A DNA stretch of 64,000 nt from Chitinophagales bacterium (GCA_026936105.1 JAIXKI010000023.1:154308-218307), one strand, 5' to 3'. Counted from the first letter of the stretch, positions 53,940 to 63,694 are shown. The notes: generated by a model from the sequence alone, not told the origin. Program-made: numbers and translations.

Positions 53940-54242
53940 ATGAGTGCTTTTGGTAACGATAATAAAACCAATAAACAGGAAGAAAATGATGTGTTCACCG
54001 GTGTGGAAGAACCCTGTCAGCTGATCGTTTGGAATGATGAGGTGAATACATTCGAATGGGTCATCGAAACTCTTATGGAAGTATGCGGCCACAGTTATGA
54101 GCAGGCCGAGCAATGTTCTTATATCATTCACTTCAAAGGAAAGTATGCCGTAAAACAAGGCAGCTATGAAGAATTAAAACCATTGTGCGATGCCATCACC
54201 GAAAGAGGGATCGGCGCCACCGTGGAGGTAATTGCCGAATAG
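53940..54242 (+). CDS. clpS: ClpS, adaptor of the ClAP protease
   Basis: 100 residues. ClpS core with CQLIVWNDEVNTFEWVIETL (ND...T binding-pocket residues) and CSYIIHFKGKYAVKQGSYEEL; flexible acidic N-terminal tail. It captures proteins with N-terminal Leu/Phe/Trp/Tyr and hands them to ClpAP or, in Bacteroidota, to a ClpC-type partner. The next gene, 43 bp downstream, is aat, which creates such N-degrons; the pair forms one functional unit. Confidence 0.9.
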   Translation: MSAFGNDNKTNKQEENDVFTGVEEPCQLIVWNDEVNTFEWVIETLMEVCGHSYEQAEQCSYIIHFKGKYAVKQGSYEELKPLCDAITERGIGATVEVIAE

Positions 54243-54285
54243 CTTTCCACCCTGAACTCTTCACATCAATTTATAATGATCTGCT

Positions 54286-54954
54286 ATGGCGCTTTGGGTG
54301 CTGGATAAAGAATTAGCGTTTCCACCGGTCAGTTCATCACAGCCGGATGGATTGCTTGCCATTGGCGGCGACCTGTCACCCGAGCGGCTTTTGCTTGCTT
54401 ACCGAAAAGGTATCTTTCCCTGGTATGAAGGTGATTATATTTTATGGTGGTGCCCCAACCCCCGCTTTGTCCTTTTTCCTGCGGAATTAAAAATAAACAG
54501 GAGCAGCCGGCAGTTGCTGAAGAAGAATGAAATGATGAGCCGGGATAAAAAATGGGAATTCACCATTAATAAAGCATTCAAAAAAGTGATCCGCAATTGC
54601 AAAAAAACATACCGGCCGGGACAGTCTGGTACCTGGATCACGGATGAAATGGAATTGGCCTATACCCGGATGCATGAACTCGGTTATGCATGCAGCGCTG
54701 AAACATGGCAGGGCGGAAAGCTTGTAGGCGGGCTTTATGGCATAAAACTCGGAAAAGTTTTTTTCGGCGAGAGCATGTTCAGCAGGATCAGCAATGCATC
54801 CAGGTATGCATTGATCAATTACACCCGCTTACTGAGCAGTGAAGGAATTGAATTGATAGACTGCCAGGTCTATACGGAATACCTGGAAAGTTTTGGCGCA
54901 AGAATGATCCCGAGAAACGAATTCTGCAAAAAACTGGAAGCATTAATTACATAA
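54286..54954 (+). CDS. aat: Leucyl/phenylalanyl-tRNA-protein transferase
   Basis: 222 residues. Family signatures: FPPVSSSQPDGLLAIGGDLS, LLLAYRKGIFPWYEGD, ILWWCPNPRFVLFP, GTWITDEMELAYTRMHELGY, GGLYGIKLGKVFFGESMFS and ALINYTRLL. It transfers Leu/Phe from tRNA to the N-terminus of proteins starting with Arg or Lys, marking them for ClpS. Complete, normal length. Confidence 0.96.
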   Translation: MALWVLDKELAFPPVSSSQPDGLLAIGGDLSPERLLLAYRKGIFPWYEGDYILWWCPNPRFVLFPAELKINRSSRQLLKKNEMMSRDKKWEFTINKAFKKVIRNCKKTYRPGQSGTWITDEMELAYTRMHELGYACSAETWQGGKLVGGLYGIKLGKVFFGESMFSRISNASRYALINYTRLLSSEGIELIDCQVYTEYLESFGARMIPRNEFCKKLEALIT

Positions 54955-55019
54955 GAATAATTATGCCGCATGAACAGATCACAATCCAAAATCAATTACG
55001 AATAATCAATATCAAATAA

Positions 55020-55751
55020 TCAAAACCTTGATCCTAAATAATGAGGCAACATGGCCCGCCAGGTGTTCCAGTCATGTGGCCATTCCGGACCCCATACATC
55101 CAGTTCATACCATATTCCCTTATCATAAAGGATGCGGGCAAATTTTCCGCTGGCGCCGGGATCTTCATAAGAACCGCTGCCGGTAAGAATATGAATGTGG
55201 CCGCTTCTGCGGATCTGTTCTAAAATATTATGATCGGTCAAATTGGGCATGTAATGCGCCGGGCTGTTGAAATATACATCATCATCAAAATATCCTTTAG
55301 TGTATTCACTGAGATCATATACACCACTCATGGCAATGACACCATTGATAATATCAGGTCTTTTCAGAAAAAGATTCATGCTGTGCAATGCTCCGAATGA
55401 AGCGCCGCAGGTAATGATGGGCGTTTCCTGGCTGGTATTAGTGCGGATAAAAGGCACTACTTCATTAAATACATAATCATTCCATTGCTGATGACGGATG
55501 GATTTATAGCGGGGATCCATATTATTATTCAGCCAGCTTTCATTATTGATGCTGTCAATGGAAAAGACTTTCACTTTACCTGCGTCAATAAAAGGCGCTA
55601 TATGATCCATCAGTTGAAAACGTTCATATTCGAGGTAATCGGCAGCAGCGGTAGGCACCAGCAGCAAAGCAAAACCGTAATCTCCATATACCGCCACCGG
55701 CATTTCTTTATTCAGTGAAGGGCTGTACCAGGAATTTAATTCTCTTTTCAT
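55020..55751 (-). CDS. Alpha/beta-hydrolase-fold esterase family protein
   Basis: 243 residues, no signal peptide. Esterase-D-like fold: LLLVPTAAADYLEYERF, KVKVFSIDSINNESWLN, nucleophile elbow ITCGASFGALHSM (Ser around residue 117), and the C-terminal WGPEWPHDWNTWRAMLPHYL with the catalytic His. Proteins of this shape often occur near ATP-grasp/YbdK clusters; here it lies far from those at 3-16 kb. It follows a small secreted-protein gene by 24 bp on the same strand. Confidence 0.78.
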   Translation of the reverse strand: MKRELNSWYSPSLNKEMPVAVYGDYGFALLLVPTAAADYLEYERFQLMDHIAPFIDAGKVKVFSIDSINNESWLNNNMDPRYKSIRHQQWNDYVFNEVVPFIRTNTSQETPIITCGASFGALHSMNLFLKRPDIINGVIAMSGVYDLSEYTKGYFDDDVYFNSPAHYMPNLTDHNILEQIRRSGHIHILTGSGSYEDPGASGKFARILYDKGIWYELDVWGPEWPHDWNTWRAMLPHYLGSRF

Positions 55752-55775
55752 AATTAAATTTTTAGCTGAATTGAT

Positions 55776-56303
55776 TTATTGAAATTCGGGAAAATAAATG
55801 AGGCGGCAATTCACACGGGGCTTTTCATCTTTGGGAACAATGACAATTATCTTTGAAGTAACGGTCTGGCCATTGCGGATCGCATAACCGGCCTGTGCAT
55901 TGACCATGTGGTATTTATTTTTCCCCTGACCCTCCGGAACTCTCACATAAATATACCAGGGTTGAGCATTGACGGTTCCTTTTTTTGAGGTAAGCCTTTT
56001 CCCGGTTGCATTCAGGCAATTGAATTCTGCGATCTGAATGCCGCTGCTCCTGTCTGATGTGCTGTCCCTGTTATTGAGCGGGATCAGTTTCAGGCAACCA
56101 CTCTTATTCGCCACATAAAAATTAAGTTCATACCTTTCGTATTCCACCCCTTTTACTTCTTTGCCGGATGAATTGCTGATGTAATAACCATACTCCATCC
56201 CATTGTTGGAATAAGATACATTTTCTTCAAGATCCACTACCTGCTGGGATAATGCAGGAACAGAAAAAAAAGTTACGAACAGAAGTAACCGGCCTTTTCT
56301 CAT
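55776..56303 (-). CDS. Small secreted protein of unknown function
   Basis: 175 residues; signal peptide (GRLLLFVTFFSVPALSQ). Beta-rich with GYYISNSSGKEVKGVEYERY, FYVANKSGCLKLIP and two Cys that may pair. No family recognised. A -7-like TATATTCG on the minus strand lies at 56313-56320. Co-directional with the esterase downstream (24 bp gap). Confidence 0.6.
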   Translation of the reverse strand: MRKGRLLLFVTFFSVPALSQQVVDLEENVSYSNNGMEYGYYISNSSGKEVKGVEYERYELNFYVANKSGCLKLIPLNNRDSTSDRSSGIQIAEFNCLNATGKRLTSKKGTVNAQPWYIYVRVPEGQGKNKYHMVNAQAGYAIRNGQTVTSKIIVIVPKDEKPRVNCRLIYFPEFQ

Positions 56304-56591
56304 AAAAAGTTTTTGCGAATATAATTTTAATTGGAAACCCGTAAAGTAAATCCGGGATAATATAATGCCTGTTCTGATCTTAACGGTTCTCTGCCACCGC
56401 TGATCTTACCTGAGGACGTGGAAGATATTTTGCCACAGTTTTCAGGAAAAGGATGATAATTGTTTGGTAATTAAACCAAGTATATTTACTTTAGTTTTTC
56501 AGTATTTTTACTATCGTTGAATTTTCCTTTAAAATAGACGGTTAGCTTATGAAGGCAAACAACTGCGGCAAGAGATCACAATGATAACAGC

Positions 56592-57032
56592 ATGAATCAA
56601 CCACATCAAAAACCTTCACCGCCGGAGCAGATCCGCATCATGCTGGTAGATGATCACCGCCTGATACTTGAATCATGGAAACTGCTGTTAGAGAAAGATC
56701 CCAGGTTCAAAATCGTTGCCGAATGTGAGAGTGGAGCTGAGGCAATCAGAGAAGTAAAAGAAATGAAGCCGGAAATAATTTTAATGGACATCAACATGTC
56801 GCCGGTCAACGGTTTCGATGCCACTGAAAAAATATCATCCCTTTATCCTCAAATCAGGATTATCGGAATCTCAATAAACAATCACCCTGATTATGCCAGG
56901 CATATCATGAAACTGGGAGCAAAAGGCTTTGTTTGCAAAGATTCCTCCTTTGAAGAACTGACAAATGCAATTATAAAAGTTCACCAGGGGAGTGAATACA
57001 TTTGCCTCGAAATTAAAAAGCATTTTAAATAA
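56592..57032 (+). CDS. Stand-alone response-regulator receiver protein
   Basis: 146 residues holding just one receiver domain (about 15-135): RIMLVDDHRL (acidic pocket), phospho-acceptor Asp in IILMDINMSP, GISIN (Ser/Thr position), and Lys in GFVCKDSS. It resembles NarL-type regulators, but the LuxR helix-turn-helix is absent and the protein simply stops. Probably a phospho-relay or protein-interaction switch; no kinase is adjacent. The stop is clean, so it is not obviously a truncated pseudogene. Confidence 0.85.
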   Translation: MNQPHQKPSPPEQIRIMLVDDHRLILESWKLLLEKDPRFKIVAECESGAEAIREVKEMKPEIILMDINMSPVNGFDATEKISSLYPQIRIIGISINNHPDYARHIMKLGAKGFVCKDSSFEELTNAIIKVHQGSEYICLEIKKHFK

Positions 57033-57122
57033 GTTCCGGGCAGAATATAATTACCGGCATCTCCCGTTGAATTTCTCCTGTATCAAACTGTTCCGGACTA
57101 TTCCGCCATCTGTCTAAAACCG

Positions 57123-57130
57123 TAAATTTG
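57123..57130 (+). promoter_or_regulatory. -7 box of valS
   Basis: TAAATTTG ending 6 nt before the ATG at 57137, implying a leaderless valS mRNA and excluding the TTG at 57128, which falls inside the box. Confidence 0.5.
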
Positions 57131-57136
57131 CACCCC

Positions 57137-59821
57137 ATGGAATTAAGCAAGAATTTTGTACATAAGGCTGCCGAACAGAAATGGTATGCACACTGGCTGG
57201 ATCAAAAATATTTTCACAGTATTCCCGATGACCGTCCTAAGGAAGACCGCTATACCGTAGTCATTCCTCCGCCCAATGTGACCGGTATCCTGCACATGGG
57301 CCATTGCCTCAACAATACCATTCAGGACATCCTGGTAAGGAGAGCAAGGATGCAGGGAAAGAACACTTGCTGGGTTCCGGGAACAGATCATGCATCCATC
57401 GCTACTGAAGCTAAAGTAGTGCAGATGCTGAGAGAAAGAGGAATCACCAAATCATCACTTACCCGGGATGAATTTCTGAAATATGCCTGGGAATGGAAAG
57501 ACAAATACGGCGGCATCATTCTGCAGCAGTTAAAAAAACTGGGATGCAGTTGCGACTGGGACCGAACCGCTTTTACCATGGATCCTGCATATTACCGTTC
57601 GGTGATCGGTGTATTCATTGACCTCTATAACAAAGGATATATCTATCGAGGCAAAAGGATGATCAACTGGGATGTGAAAGCAAAAACGGCATTGAGCGAT
57701 GAAGAAGTATTCAGAAAGGAGACAAACCAAAAACTTTATTTCATAAAATATCCACTGGCGTTTAAAGAACCGGATGGAAAAATCAAAAAGACCGGGGAGA
57801 ATATAACCATCGCCACCGTTCGCCCTGAAACGATCATGGCCGACGTTGCTATCTGCGTTCATCCTGCAGACGTGCGGTACAAAAAACTCCACGGGAAATT
57901 TGCCCTCATCCCTCTTATAGATAAAATGATCCCCATCATCACCGATGAATATGTGACGATGGATTTTGGCACCGGCGCTTTAAAGATCACGCCGGCACAC
58001 GACGCCAACGACTACCAGATAGGTCAGAAGCACGGACTGGAAGTGGTGGATATCCTCAATGAAGACGGTACCTTGAATGAGCATGCACAGATCTATATTG
58101 GAGAAGACCGTTTTGATGCCCGTAAAAAAATTGTAAAGGAACTGGAAGAGAAAGGTTTCATTTCAAAGACAGAAGACTATGTCAGTGAGGTGGGTTATTC
58201 CGAAAGAACAGACGTGGTGGTGGAGCCAAGGCTGAGCCTGCAATGGTGGGTGGATATGAAAAAAATATCAGGGCCTGCACTGAAAGCGGTGATAGATGAT
58301 GAAATAAAATTCTATCCTTCCAAATTCAAAAATCTTTACCGCCACTGGATGGAAAACATCAGGGACTGGTGTATCAGCCGCCAGCTCTGGTGGGGCCATC
58401 GCATACCGGCATGGTATGATGAGCAGGGGAGATTTGTAGTTGCCGAGAATGAAGAAGAAGCAAAGGCATTATTCCAAAAGCAATATTCAATCAGCAACGC
58501 TACATTAAAGCAGGACGAAGATGTGCTCGACACCTGGTTCTCATCATGGCTGTGGCCCATCGAAGTATTTCACGGCATGAGCGATCCGGATAATGCGGAG
58601 ATAAAATATTATTATCCCACACAAACACTGGTGACCGCACCTGAAATTATTTTCTTCTGGGTAGCACGCATGATCATGTCGGGATTTGAATACATGAAAG
58701 AAAAACCATTTAGCGATGTGTATTTCACCGGTATCGTTCGGGATGAACTGGGTAGAAAGATGAGCAAGCAATTAGGTAATTCTCCCGACCTGCTGGGTTT
58801 GATTGACAAATACGGAGCCGATGCCGTTCGCTTTGGCACTATTATCTCCTCTCCTGCCGGCAATGATCTGCTGTTTGATGTAAAAGAAGAAAGCACACTG
58901 AAGCAGGGAAGTTTTTTTGTAAATAAGATCTGGAATGCGCTGAAGCTGGTGAAGATGTGGGAGGGAAAAACAAGTTCGGAAAATAATTCATCTGCCGATG
59001 AGCAAGACCTGCCAGGCGGAAACTTTGCTACTGCATGGTTTGACAACCGGCTGAATGAAGTGAAGGCAGAGATCGGAAAAATGTACGATGAATATAAGCT
59101 GAGTGAGATACTCAAAACGGTCTATTCACTGATATGGGATGATTTCTGCAGCTGGTACCTGGAATGGGTGAAACCGGGATATGAAAAATCAATTGACAAA
59201 AATATTTTTGAAAAAACCATTGAATTCTTTGAAGAACTTATGCAATTGCTGCATCCCTTCATGCCTTTTGTTACGGAAGATGTGTATCACCATTTGAGGG
59301 AAAGAAAAAAGTCTGACGATCTATGCATCCGCAAATTTTCACCGGTAAAAGATCACAGTGCAGATATACTGAATAGCGGTTCATTGCTGAAAGAGATTAT
59401 CACTTCCATCCGTGATGCCAGGAACAAAAACCAGATCAGGCAGAAAGACCCCATCAAACTTCATATACAAACCAAAAATCAGGAAGCCTATAAAGACATA
59501 CTGAGTATCTGTGCAGGCCAGGTAAATGCCACTGCAATTGACTTCACTGCCGAAGCCGTTCCTCACTCCATCGCTGTCGTGATCGGTGAAGACAGGTTCT
59601 ACATAGAAACGGAAAAAAAGATGGACACCTCTCTTCAGAAAGAACAACTTCTCAAAGACCTTGAATACCAGAAAAATTTCCTTTTGTCAGTGGAAAAAAA
59701 GCTGAACAACGAACGCTTCGTTCAGAACGCAAAGTCTGAAGTGATTGAACTGGAAAGAAAGAAAAAAGCAGATGCCGAAGCCAGGATAAAAGCTTTAGAA
59801 GACAGCCTTTCTGCCCTCTGA
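57137..59821 (+). CDS. valS: Valine--tRNA ligase
   Basis: 894 residues from the ATG at 57137. Class I synthetase: HIGH-type ILHMGHCLNN, editing domain (ATVRPETIMADVAICVHP; THDAN-like ITPAHDANDYQ), KMSKQLGNSPDL, the anticodon-binding helical domain and a C-terminal coiled coil rich in Lys/Glu. It charges both tRNA-Val species found in this window. Length matches bacterial ValRS (about 880-950). Confidence 0.97.
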   Translation: MELSKNFVHKAAEQKWYAHWLDQKYFHSIPDDRPKEDRYTVVIPPPNVTGILHMGHCLNNTIQDILVRRARMQGKNTCWVPGTDHASIATEAKVVQMLRERGITKSSLTRDEFLKYAWEWKDKYGGIILQQLKKLGCSCDWDRTAFTMDPAYYRSVIGVFIDLYNKGYIYRGKRMINWDVKAKTALSDEEVFRKETNQKLYFIKYPLAFKEPDGKIKKTGENITIATVRPETIMADVAICVHPADVRYKKLHGKFALIPLIDKMIPIITDEYVTMDFGTGALKITPAHDANDYQIGQKHGLEVVDILNEDGTLNEHAQIYIGEDRFDARKKIVKELEEKGFISKTEDYVSEVGYSERTDVVVEPRLSLQWWVDMKKISGPALKAVIDDEIKFYPSKFKNLYRHWMENIRDWCISRQLWWGHRIPAWYDEQGRFVVAENEEEAKALFQKQYSISNATLKQDEDVLDTWFSSWLWPIEVFHGMSDPDNAEIKYYYPTQTLVTAPEIIFFWVARMIMSGFEYMKEKPFSDVYFTGIVRDELGRKMSKQLGNSPDLLGLIDKYGADAVRFGTIISSPAGNDLLFDVKEESTLKQGSFFVNKIWNALKLVKMWEGKTSSENNSSADEQDLPGGNFATAWFDNRLNEVKAEIGKMYDEYKLSEILKTVYSLIWDDFCSWYLEWVKPGYEKSIDKNIFEKTIEFFEELMQLLHPFMPFVTEDVYHHLRERKKSDDLCIRKFSPVKDHSADILNSGSLLKEIITSIRDARNKNQIRQKDPIKLHIQTKNQEAYKDILSICAGQVNATAIDFTAEAVPHSIAVVIGEDRFYIETEKKMDTSLQKEQLLKDLEYQKNFLLSVEKKLNNERFVQNAKSEVIELERKKKADAEARIKALEDSLSAL

Positions 59822-59935
59822 TCTGTGTAAAGGAATACGAAACATCTAATTCAGGCCACTTCCTTATGAGCCGTGAGCCGGTTAAAATCATTCACGGTTA
59901 ATATTGGTTAACAGCAAGTAAAACTTGAAAGAAAG

Positions 59936-59967
59936 TTTGTATTCAACCCAAATTATTCCTTTATTTG
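59936..59967 (+). promoter_or_regulatory. Candidate promoter of the PAP2 gene
   Basis: TTTG at 59936-59939, 20 nt, TTTATTTG at 59960-59967 (one mismatch to TAnnTTTG). Confidence 0.4.
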
Positions 59968-60016
59968 CAGCAATAATCTCTCCTCTTTTAAGTTAATACA
60001 GCTAAATAACAGGGCA

Positions 60017-60700
60017 TTGACAAATTCATTGACGAAACGACCGATTGCAATTGTGAAACAGGCAAACCGTTTTTTCTTAGGATCAACTCTTGCCCTCTTT
60101 CTTTCCGCCGTTACCCTTGTATCCCATGCGCAGTTCCTGTATAAATTTGACCACCAGACGGTGGAAGAATTTTCTGAAGACCGGAATCCTGCATTGACCA
60201 AATCCATGCAACTGGTTTCCAACACCACAAATTACATTTGTCTTGGTGTCCCGGTTTCAATAATTGTGAAAGGCCTTTTATCCCACGATAAATCCACCGT
60301 GAAAAAAGGACTCTTCATTGTTGAGACTATCGGTATTTCCACTGCCATTACCCTTTCAACCAAATATATTGTGAACCGTGAAAGGCCATTTGTCAAGAAT
60401 CCATCGGTGATAAAAGCAAGTGACGGCGGAGGGCCATCTTTTCCATCGGGGCACACTTCTGAAGCATTTGCCACTGCCACGGCATTGAGCATTGATTACC
60501 CGAAGTGGTATGTCATCGTTCCCTCCTTTGCATGGGCAGGCACTGTTGGTTTTTCACGCATGTATCTTGGTGTTCACTACCCCACTGATGTGCTGGCAGG
60601 AGCTATAGTCGGAAGCGGCAGTGCATTCCTGAGTTACAAACTCAACAAATGGATGCAGGCAGAAAAAAAGAGAAGAAAGGCAGTTGAGACTTTCAACTAA
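60017..60700 (+). CDS. PAP2-family membrane phosphatase
   Basis: 227 residues from a TTG start at 60017 (no better ATG upstream). N-terminal hydrophobic segment (TLALFLSAVTLVSHAQ), then the three PAP2 motifs: KYIVNRERP (KxxxxxxRP), SFPSGHTSEAF (PSGH) and SRMYLGVHYPTDVLAG (SRxxxxxHxxxD). It removes phosphate from lipid phosphates such as undecaprenyl pyrophosphate or phosphatidate on the outer face of a membrane. It ends directly against the convergent gene's stop codon. Confidence 0.88.
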   Translation: MTNSLTKRPIAIVKQANRFFLGSTLALFLSAVTLVSHAQFLYKFDHQTVEEFSEDRNPALTKSMQLVSNTTNYICLGVPVSIIVKGLLSHDKSTVKKGLFIVETIGISTAITLSTKYIVNRERPFVKNPSVIKASDGGGPSFPSGHTSEAFATATALSIDYPKWYVIVPSFAWAGTVGFSRMYLGVHYPTDVLAGAIVGSGSAFLSYKLNKWMQAEKKRRKAVETFN

Positions 60701-63538
60701 TCATTTCGGTATAATACTCACCGGCAAAACAAATTCAAACACGGTTCCCTTTGCTCTCGTTGAAAAATCATCATCCAGCAAACGGCTTATACGGAAGCCG
60801 AATGTCAACGGATATTCGTTCCACCACCTGGTATCAAAGTAGATTTCGCCTCCCACACTTCGCTGATCCCTGGATGCACTCTTATCATTGGAATACACTT
60901 TGGTGAAATCATAAAAAATATTCCCCCTGATCCTTGTAAAGTACAGGATATTTCCAAAGCCCCAATCAGAATAGACAATGGGGAAATGATAATTGCCGGA
61001 AACTTTCCACATCCGGGAAAAATAAAACTCATTATACCCTCTTGAATAAGGAAACAGGTTGGAGAAAACCAATTGTTGTAAAGTATCCCGCTGCTGAAAT
61101 GCCCCGTTCAATACAATACTGTGCGTGGACAATAATCCCGGAAGATACAGCGCCGCAGCCCCCAGGAACTGGTTGCCTGTATAACGGGTGATGGCATGGC
61201 GCAAACGGAATGAGACCCTGTAACCAAAACGCGGATAAATTTGCTGTACAGCAGACTGCACCTGCTGGCTCCATGAAATATAATGGTTCAGATAGCTGTA
61301 GCTCACTGTTCCCAGTGAATCTTTATAAAACCCTTTGTTGAATTGATTGCGTAAAACATAATCAGTGCCTGCATTGAAACTGTTGAAAAACTGCCCCTGT
61401 GCCCAACTCAGCGGAATGCTCAAACCGATCCTCGAATCCAGTTGCCCCCATTGATGCACCCGGTTACCGGTCATGGTATGATCATCAAAAGTGTATTGAA
61501 CTCCTGCACTCAGGTAAGGAAACCATCCGCCATACACTGCATTCAACCCGACCGAATTGGTCTCATCATTTTTGTTGTAGAGGTAATACATTTCTGTTTG
61601 CAGGGTGTTCAGCACATTCTGGCCATACAATGAAAAAGTGAATTCCGGGTCTTCATAATAAGGGCGCCAGCTGTGAATGTTCAGCAGCCCTGTTGACTTG
61701 CTGTATTTCGTTACCGGGAGCTGTATGTCACCAATCTTATTTTGCAGAATATCCTGTAATACCCCAGTGTGGCTGACCGGAAAAGGAGACCGCAGATTCA
61801 GTAATGAAGGCTGATCCGCTTCTTTCCATAAAATATCTTTTTTTTCGGCCTCCATCAATTGATAACCTTCCGCAGTAAAAGCGGACCAGCGGATCTTTTC
61901 ATCATCCGTATTCACAAAATAATTTCCCAACGGCCCGTTGCTGATCCGGCAAACTTTATGGTTGCTCATCACATAAGCATACACATCATCATTTCCTGCG
62001 TAGGAAGCCGTGTAAAAAACTGTGTCACCCCGGAGAGAAGGATAACCCAACACATTGTAAGAAGGTTCCGTCAATAATGAAACTTCTTTTGTCGCCACAT
62101 TCACATTGGCAAGTGACATCTTTCCATCCGGGAGTCGTGCTGCCGTAACCAGTGAATTATTGTCAATGAATTTAGGATCGGTGAAAAATATTTTTCTGTC
62201 GGAACGCACCGAATCCAGTACCCTGCCCGATTCAGCATCAAGAATATGTAATTCATTTTCTCCAAGGGCATTCACCTGCACGGCTACGATCTTTGTTCCA
62301 TCGGGAGAGATATCAGGAGTAAAATATTTTGTACGCCGGGTGATCCTCCTTTCTTTACCCGTTGCCATATCCAGCACTCTGATCACTCCATAATCCCTCC
62401 ATCCCCATCTCGGATCTGATTCATAAGCAGCATAAGCGATCTTTCCGTTGCGGTAGCTGAATTGCCTGTCCATGGAAATGCTTCTCACCTTCAGCCTGCG
62501 CTCACCCTCCTTGTCTTTCAGATAAAATGCATTGCGGTGCCGGTAGTCCGACCTCAGGAACACCAATGAATCCTGCCCGGCGCTGTAAGGAAAATAATAG
62601 CCGGTCACATATTTTTTATTAACAGGAAAAACATTTTTTACAGCGTTTGTATTGATGCCTCCTGTGGCAGACAGTTCCTTTTTCACAGCGGCAGCATCAA
62701 GATTCTGGTAATACTTAAAGGCATCCTGATAAAAATTTTTAAAGCTTGTCCCTGTATATTTTTTTACGGCATGCTGAAAAGGATAGAACAAGCCTTTGAA
62801 GGCGCTGGCATCATGCGTCACTTTGGCCCAGAAATCATCTCCATATTTTTCCCTTCCGTAATTCACCAATAAATAACCCAGGGCATAATGATCCGGAACA
62901 TAATCTTTCAATGAACCGTTACGCAATTTCATCCAGTTGTATTTTTTTCCTGCCTGCCACAGAGAAGGAAGGTCATTCAGGAAGAGTGGAAGCCTTCCCC
63001 GGCCCTGCCCCGAAAGCGCCGTTTCATTATACACGGCATCGCCTTCATAAAACCAGTCGGGAATGGATGCGTTGACGGCAAGGGCCAGCCCGTCCTGCCC
63101 GAACAGGATGCCCATAGCCTTGCTCAGCCCGTTCCTGAAATTGTTGTACTGCATCACATGACGGTATTCATGCAGGGCAAGCTGATCATCCCAGGCAATG
63201 CTTCCCTGGTCGAAATTGTTCATACCGGGGGTCATAAAGAATTCGCTGCGGTAAGGACTAAGCGCCACATAGCCGTTTGCAATGGTGGTCTGGTCTTGTA
63301 AAATGATATTGATAAAATGAAGCCTGTTGCCCAAAGACACCGGATTATTTGCAGCCAGGTAATGTACTACGGAAGAGATGCGCCGGGCTTTGTCCTCAAG
63401 GCCCGGAGGAAAAATGATCCTTGCCGTGTCGGTCCTGATCTGCCGCCATTTCACTGAAGGCGGATCGCCGCCGAAGATCTGTGCCTGAGTATGGAGAACG
63501 ATGAACAATAGAATGACCGGAAAAATAATCTTCCTCAT
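60701..63538 (-). CDS. Secreted gluzincin-like protein with beta-propeller and outer-membrane barrel
   Basis: 945 residues from the ATG at 63538 (signal IIFPVILLFIVLHTQAQ). Part 1 (about 20-320): peptidase-like, with LALHEYRHVMQYNN, a HExxH motif (H123, E124, H127), and DWFYEGDAVYNE about 38 residues later supplying a third glutamate ligand. Part 2 (about 330-600): TolB/PD40-type propeller (ISPDGTKIVAVQVNALGEN; LHILDAESGRVLDSVRS). Part 3: beta-barrel strands ending in a short hydrophobic tail (VFEFVLPVSIIP), like outer-membrane barrels. Probably an outer-membrane metallopeptidase-like protein with propeller; activity not proven. Terminal overlap: none, but zero gap to the PAP2 gene. Confidence 0.8.
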   Translation of the reverse strand: MRKIIFPVILLFIVLHTQAQIFGGDPPSVKWRQIRTDTARIIFPPGLEDKARRISSVVHYLAANNPVSLGNRLHFINIILQDQTTIANGYVALSPYRSEFFMTPGMNNFDQGSIAWDDQLALHEYRHVMQYNNFRNGLSKAMGILFGQDGLALAVNASIPDWFYEGDAVYNETALSGQGRGRLPLFLNDLPSLWQAGKKYNWMKLRNGSLKDYVPDHYALGYLLVNYGREKYGDDFWAKVTHDASAFKGLFYPFQHAVKKYTGTSFKNFYQDAFKYYQNLDAAAVKKELSATGGINTNAVKNVFPVNKKYVTGYYFPYSAGQDSLVFLRSDYRHRNAFYLKDKEGERRLKVRSISMDRQFSYRNGKIAYAAYESDPRWGWRDYGVIRVLDMATGKERRITRRTKYFTPDISPDGTKIVAVQVNALGENELHILDAESGRVLDSVRSDRKIFFTDPKFIDNNSLVTAARLPDGKMSLANVNVATKEVSLLTEPSYNVLGYPSLRGDTVFYTASYAGNDDVYAYVMSNHKVCRISNGPLGNYFVNTDDEKIRWSAFTAEGYQLMEAEKKDILWKEADQPSLLNLRSPFPVSHTGVLQDILQNKIGDIQLPVTKYSKSTGLLNIHSWRPYYEDPEFTFSLYGQNVLNTLQTEMYYLYNKNDETNSVGLNAVYGGWFPYLSAGVQYTFDDHTMTGNRVHQWGQLDSRIGLSIPLSWAQGQFFNSFNAGTDYVLRNQFNKGFYKDSLGTVSYSYLNHYISWSQQVQSAVQQIYPRFGYRVSFRLRHAITRYTGNQFLGAAALYLPGLLSTHSIVLNGAFQQRDTLQQLVFSNLFPYSRGYNEFYFSRMWKVSGNYHFPIVYSDWGFGNILYFTRIRGNIFYDFTKVYSNDKSASRDQRSVGGEIYFDTRWWNEYPLTFGFRISRLLDDDFSTRAKGTVFEFVLPVSIIPK

Positions 63539-63694
63539 GAAAAGATTTTCAGGAAAGATACGGAGTAAAAAAATTGATAATGATGTAAATTTATTCTGTA
63601 AACTTTCATTTATGATGCAGATCAAATTGAATCCCGTTCTTTGAAAACTTTAATATTAAAAAGCCATGTCATTGCTTAAAGCGATTTAATACCG

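Noticed and set aside
45764..59821. Two tRNA-Val genes and valS as a functional valine cluster
   Set aside because: They are 3.6-13 kb apart with separate promoters and unrelated genes between them; probably coincidence.
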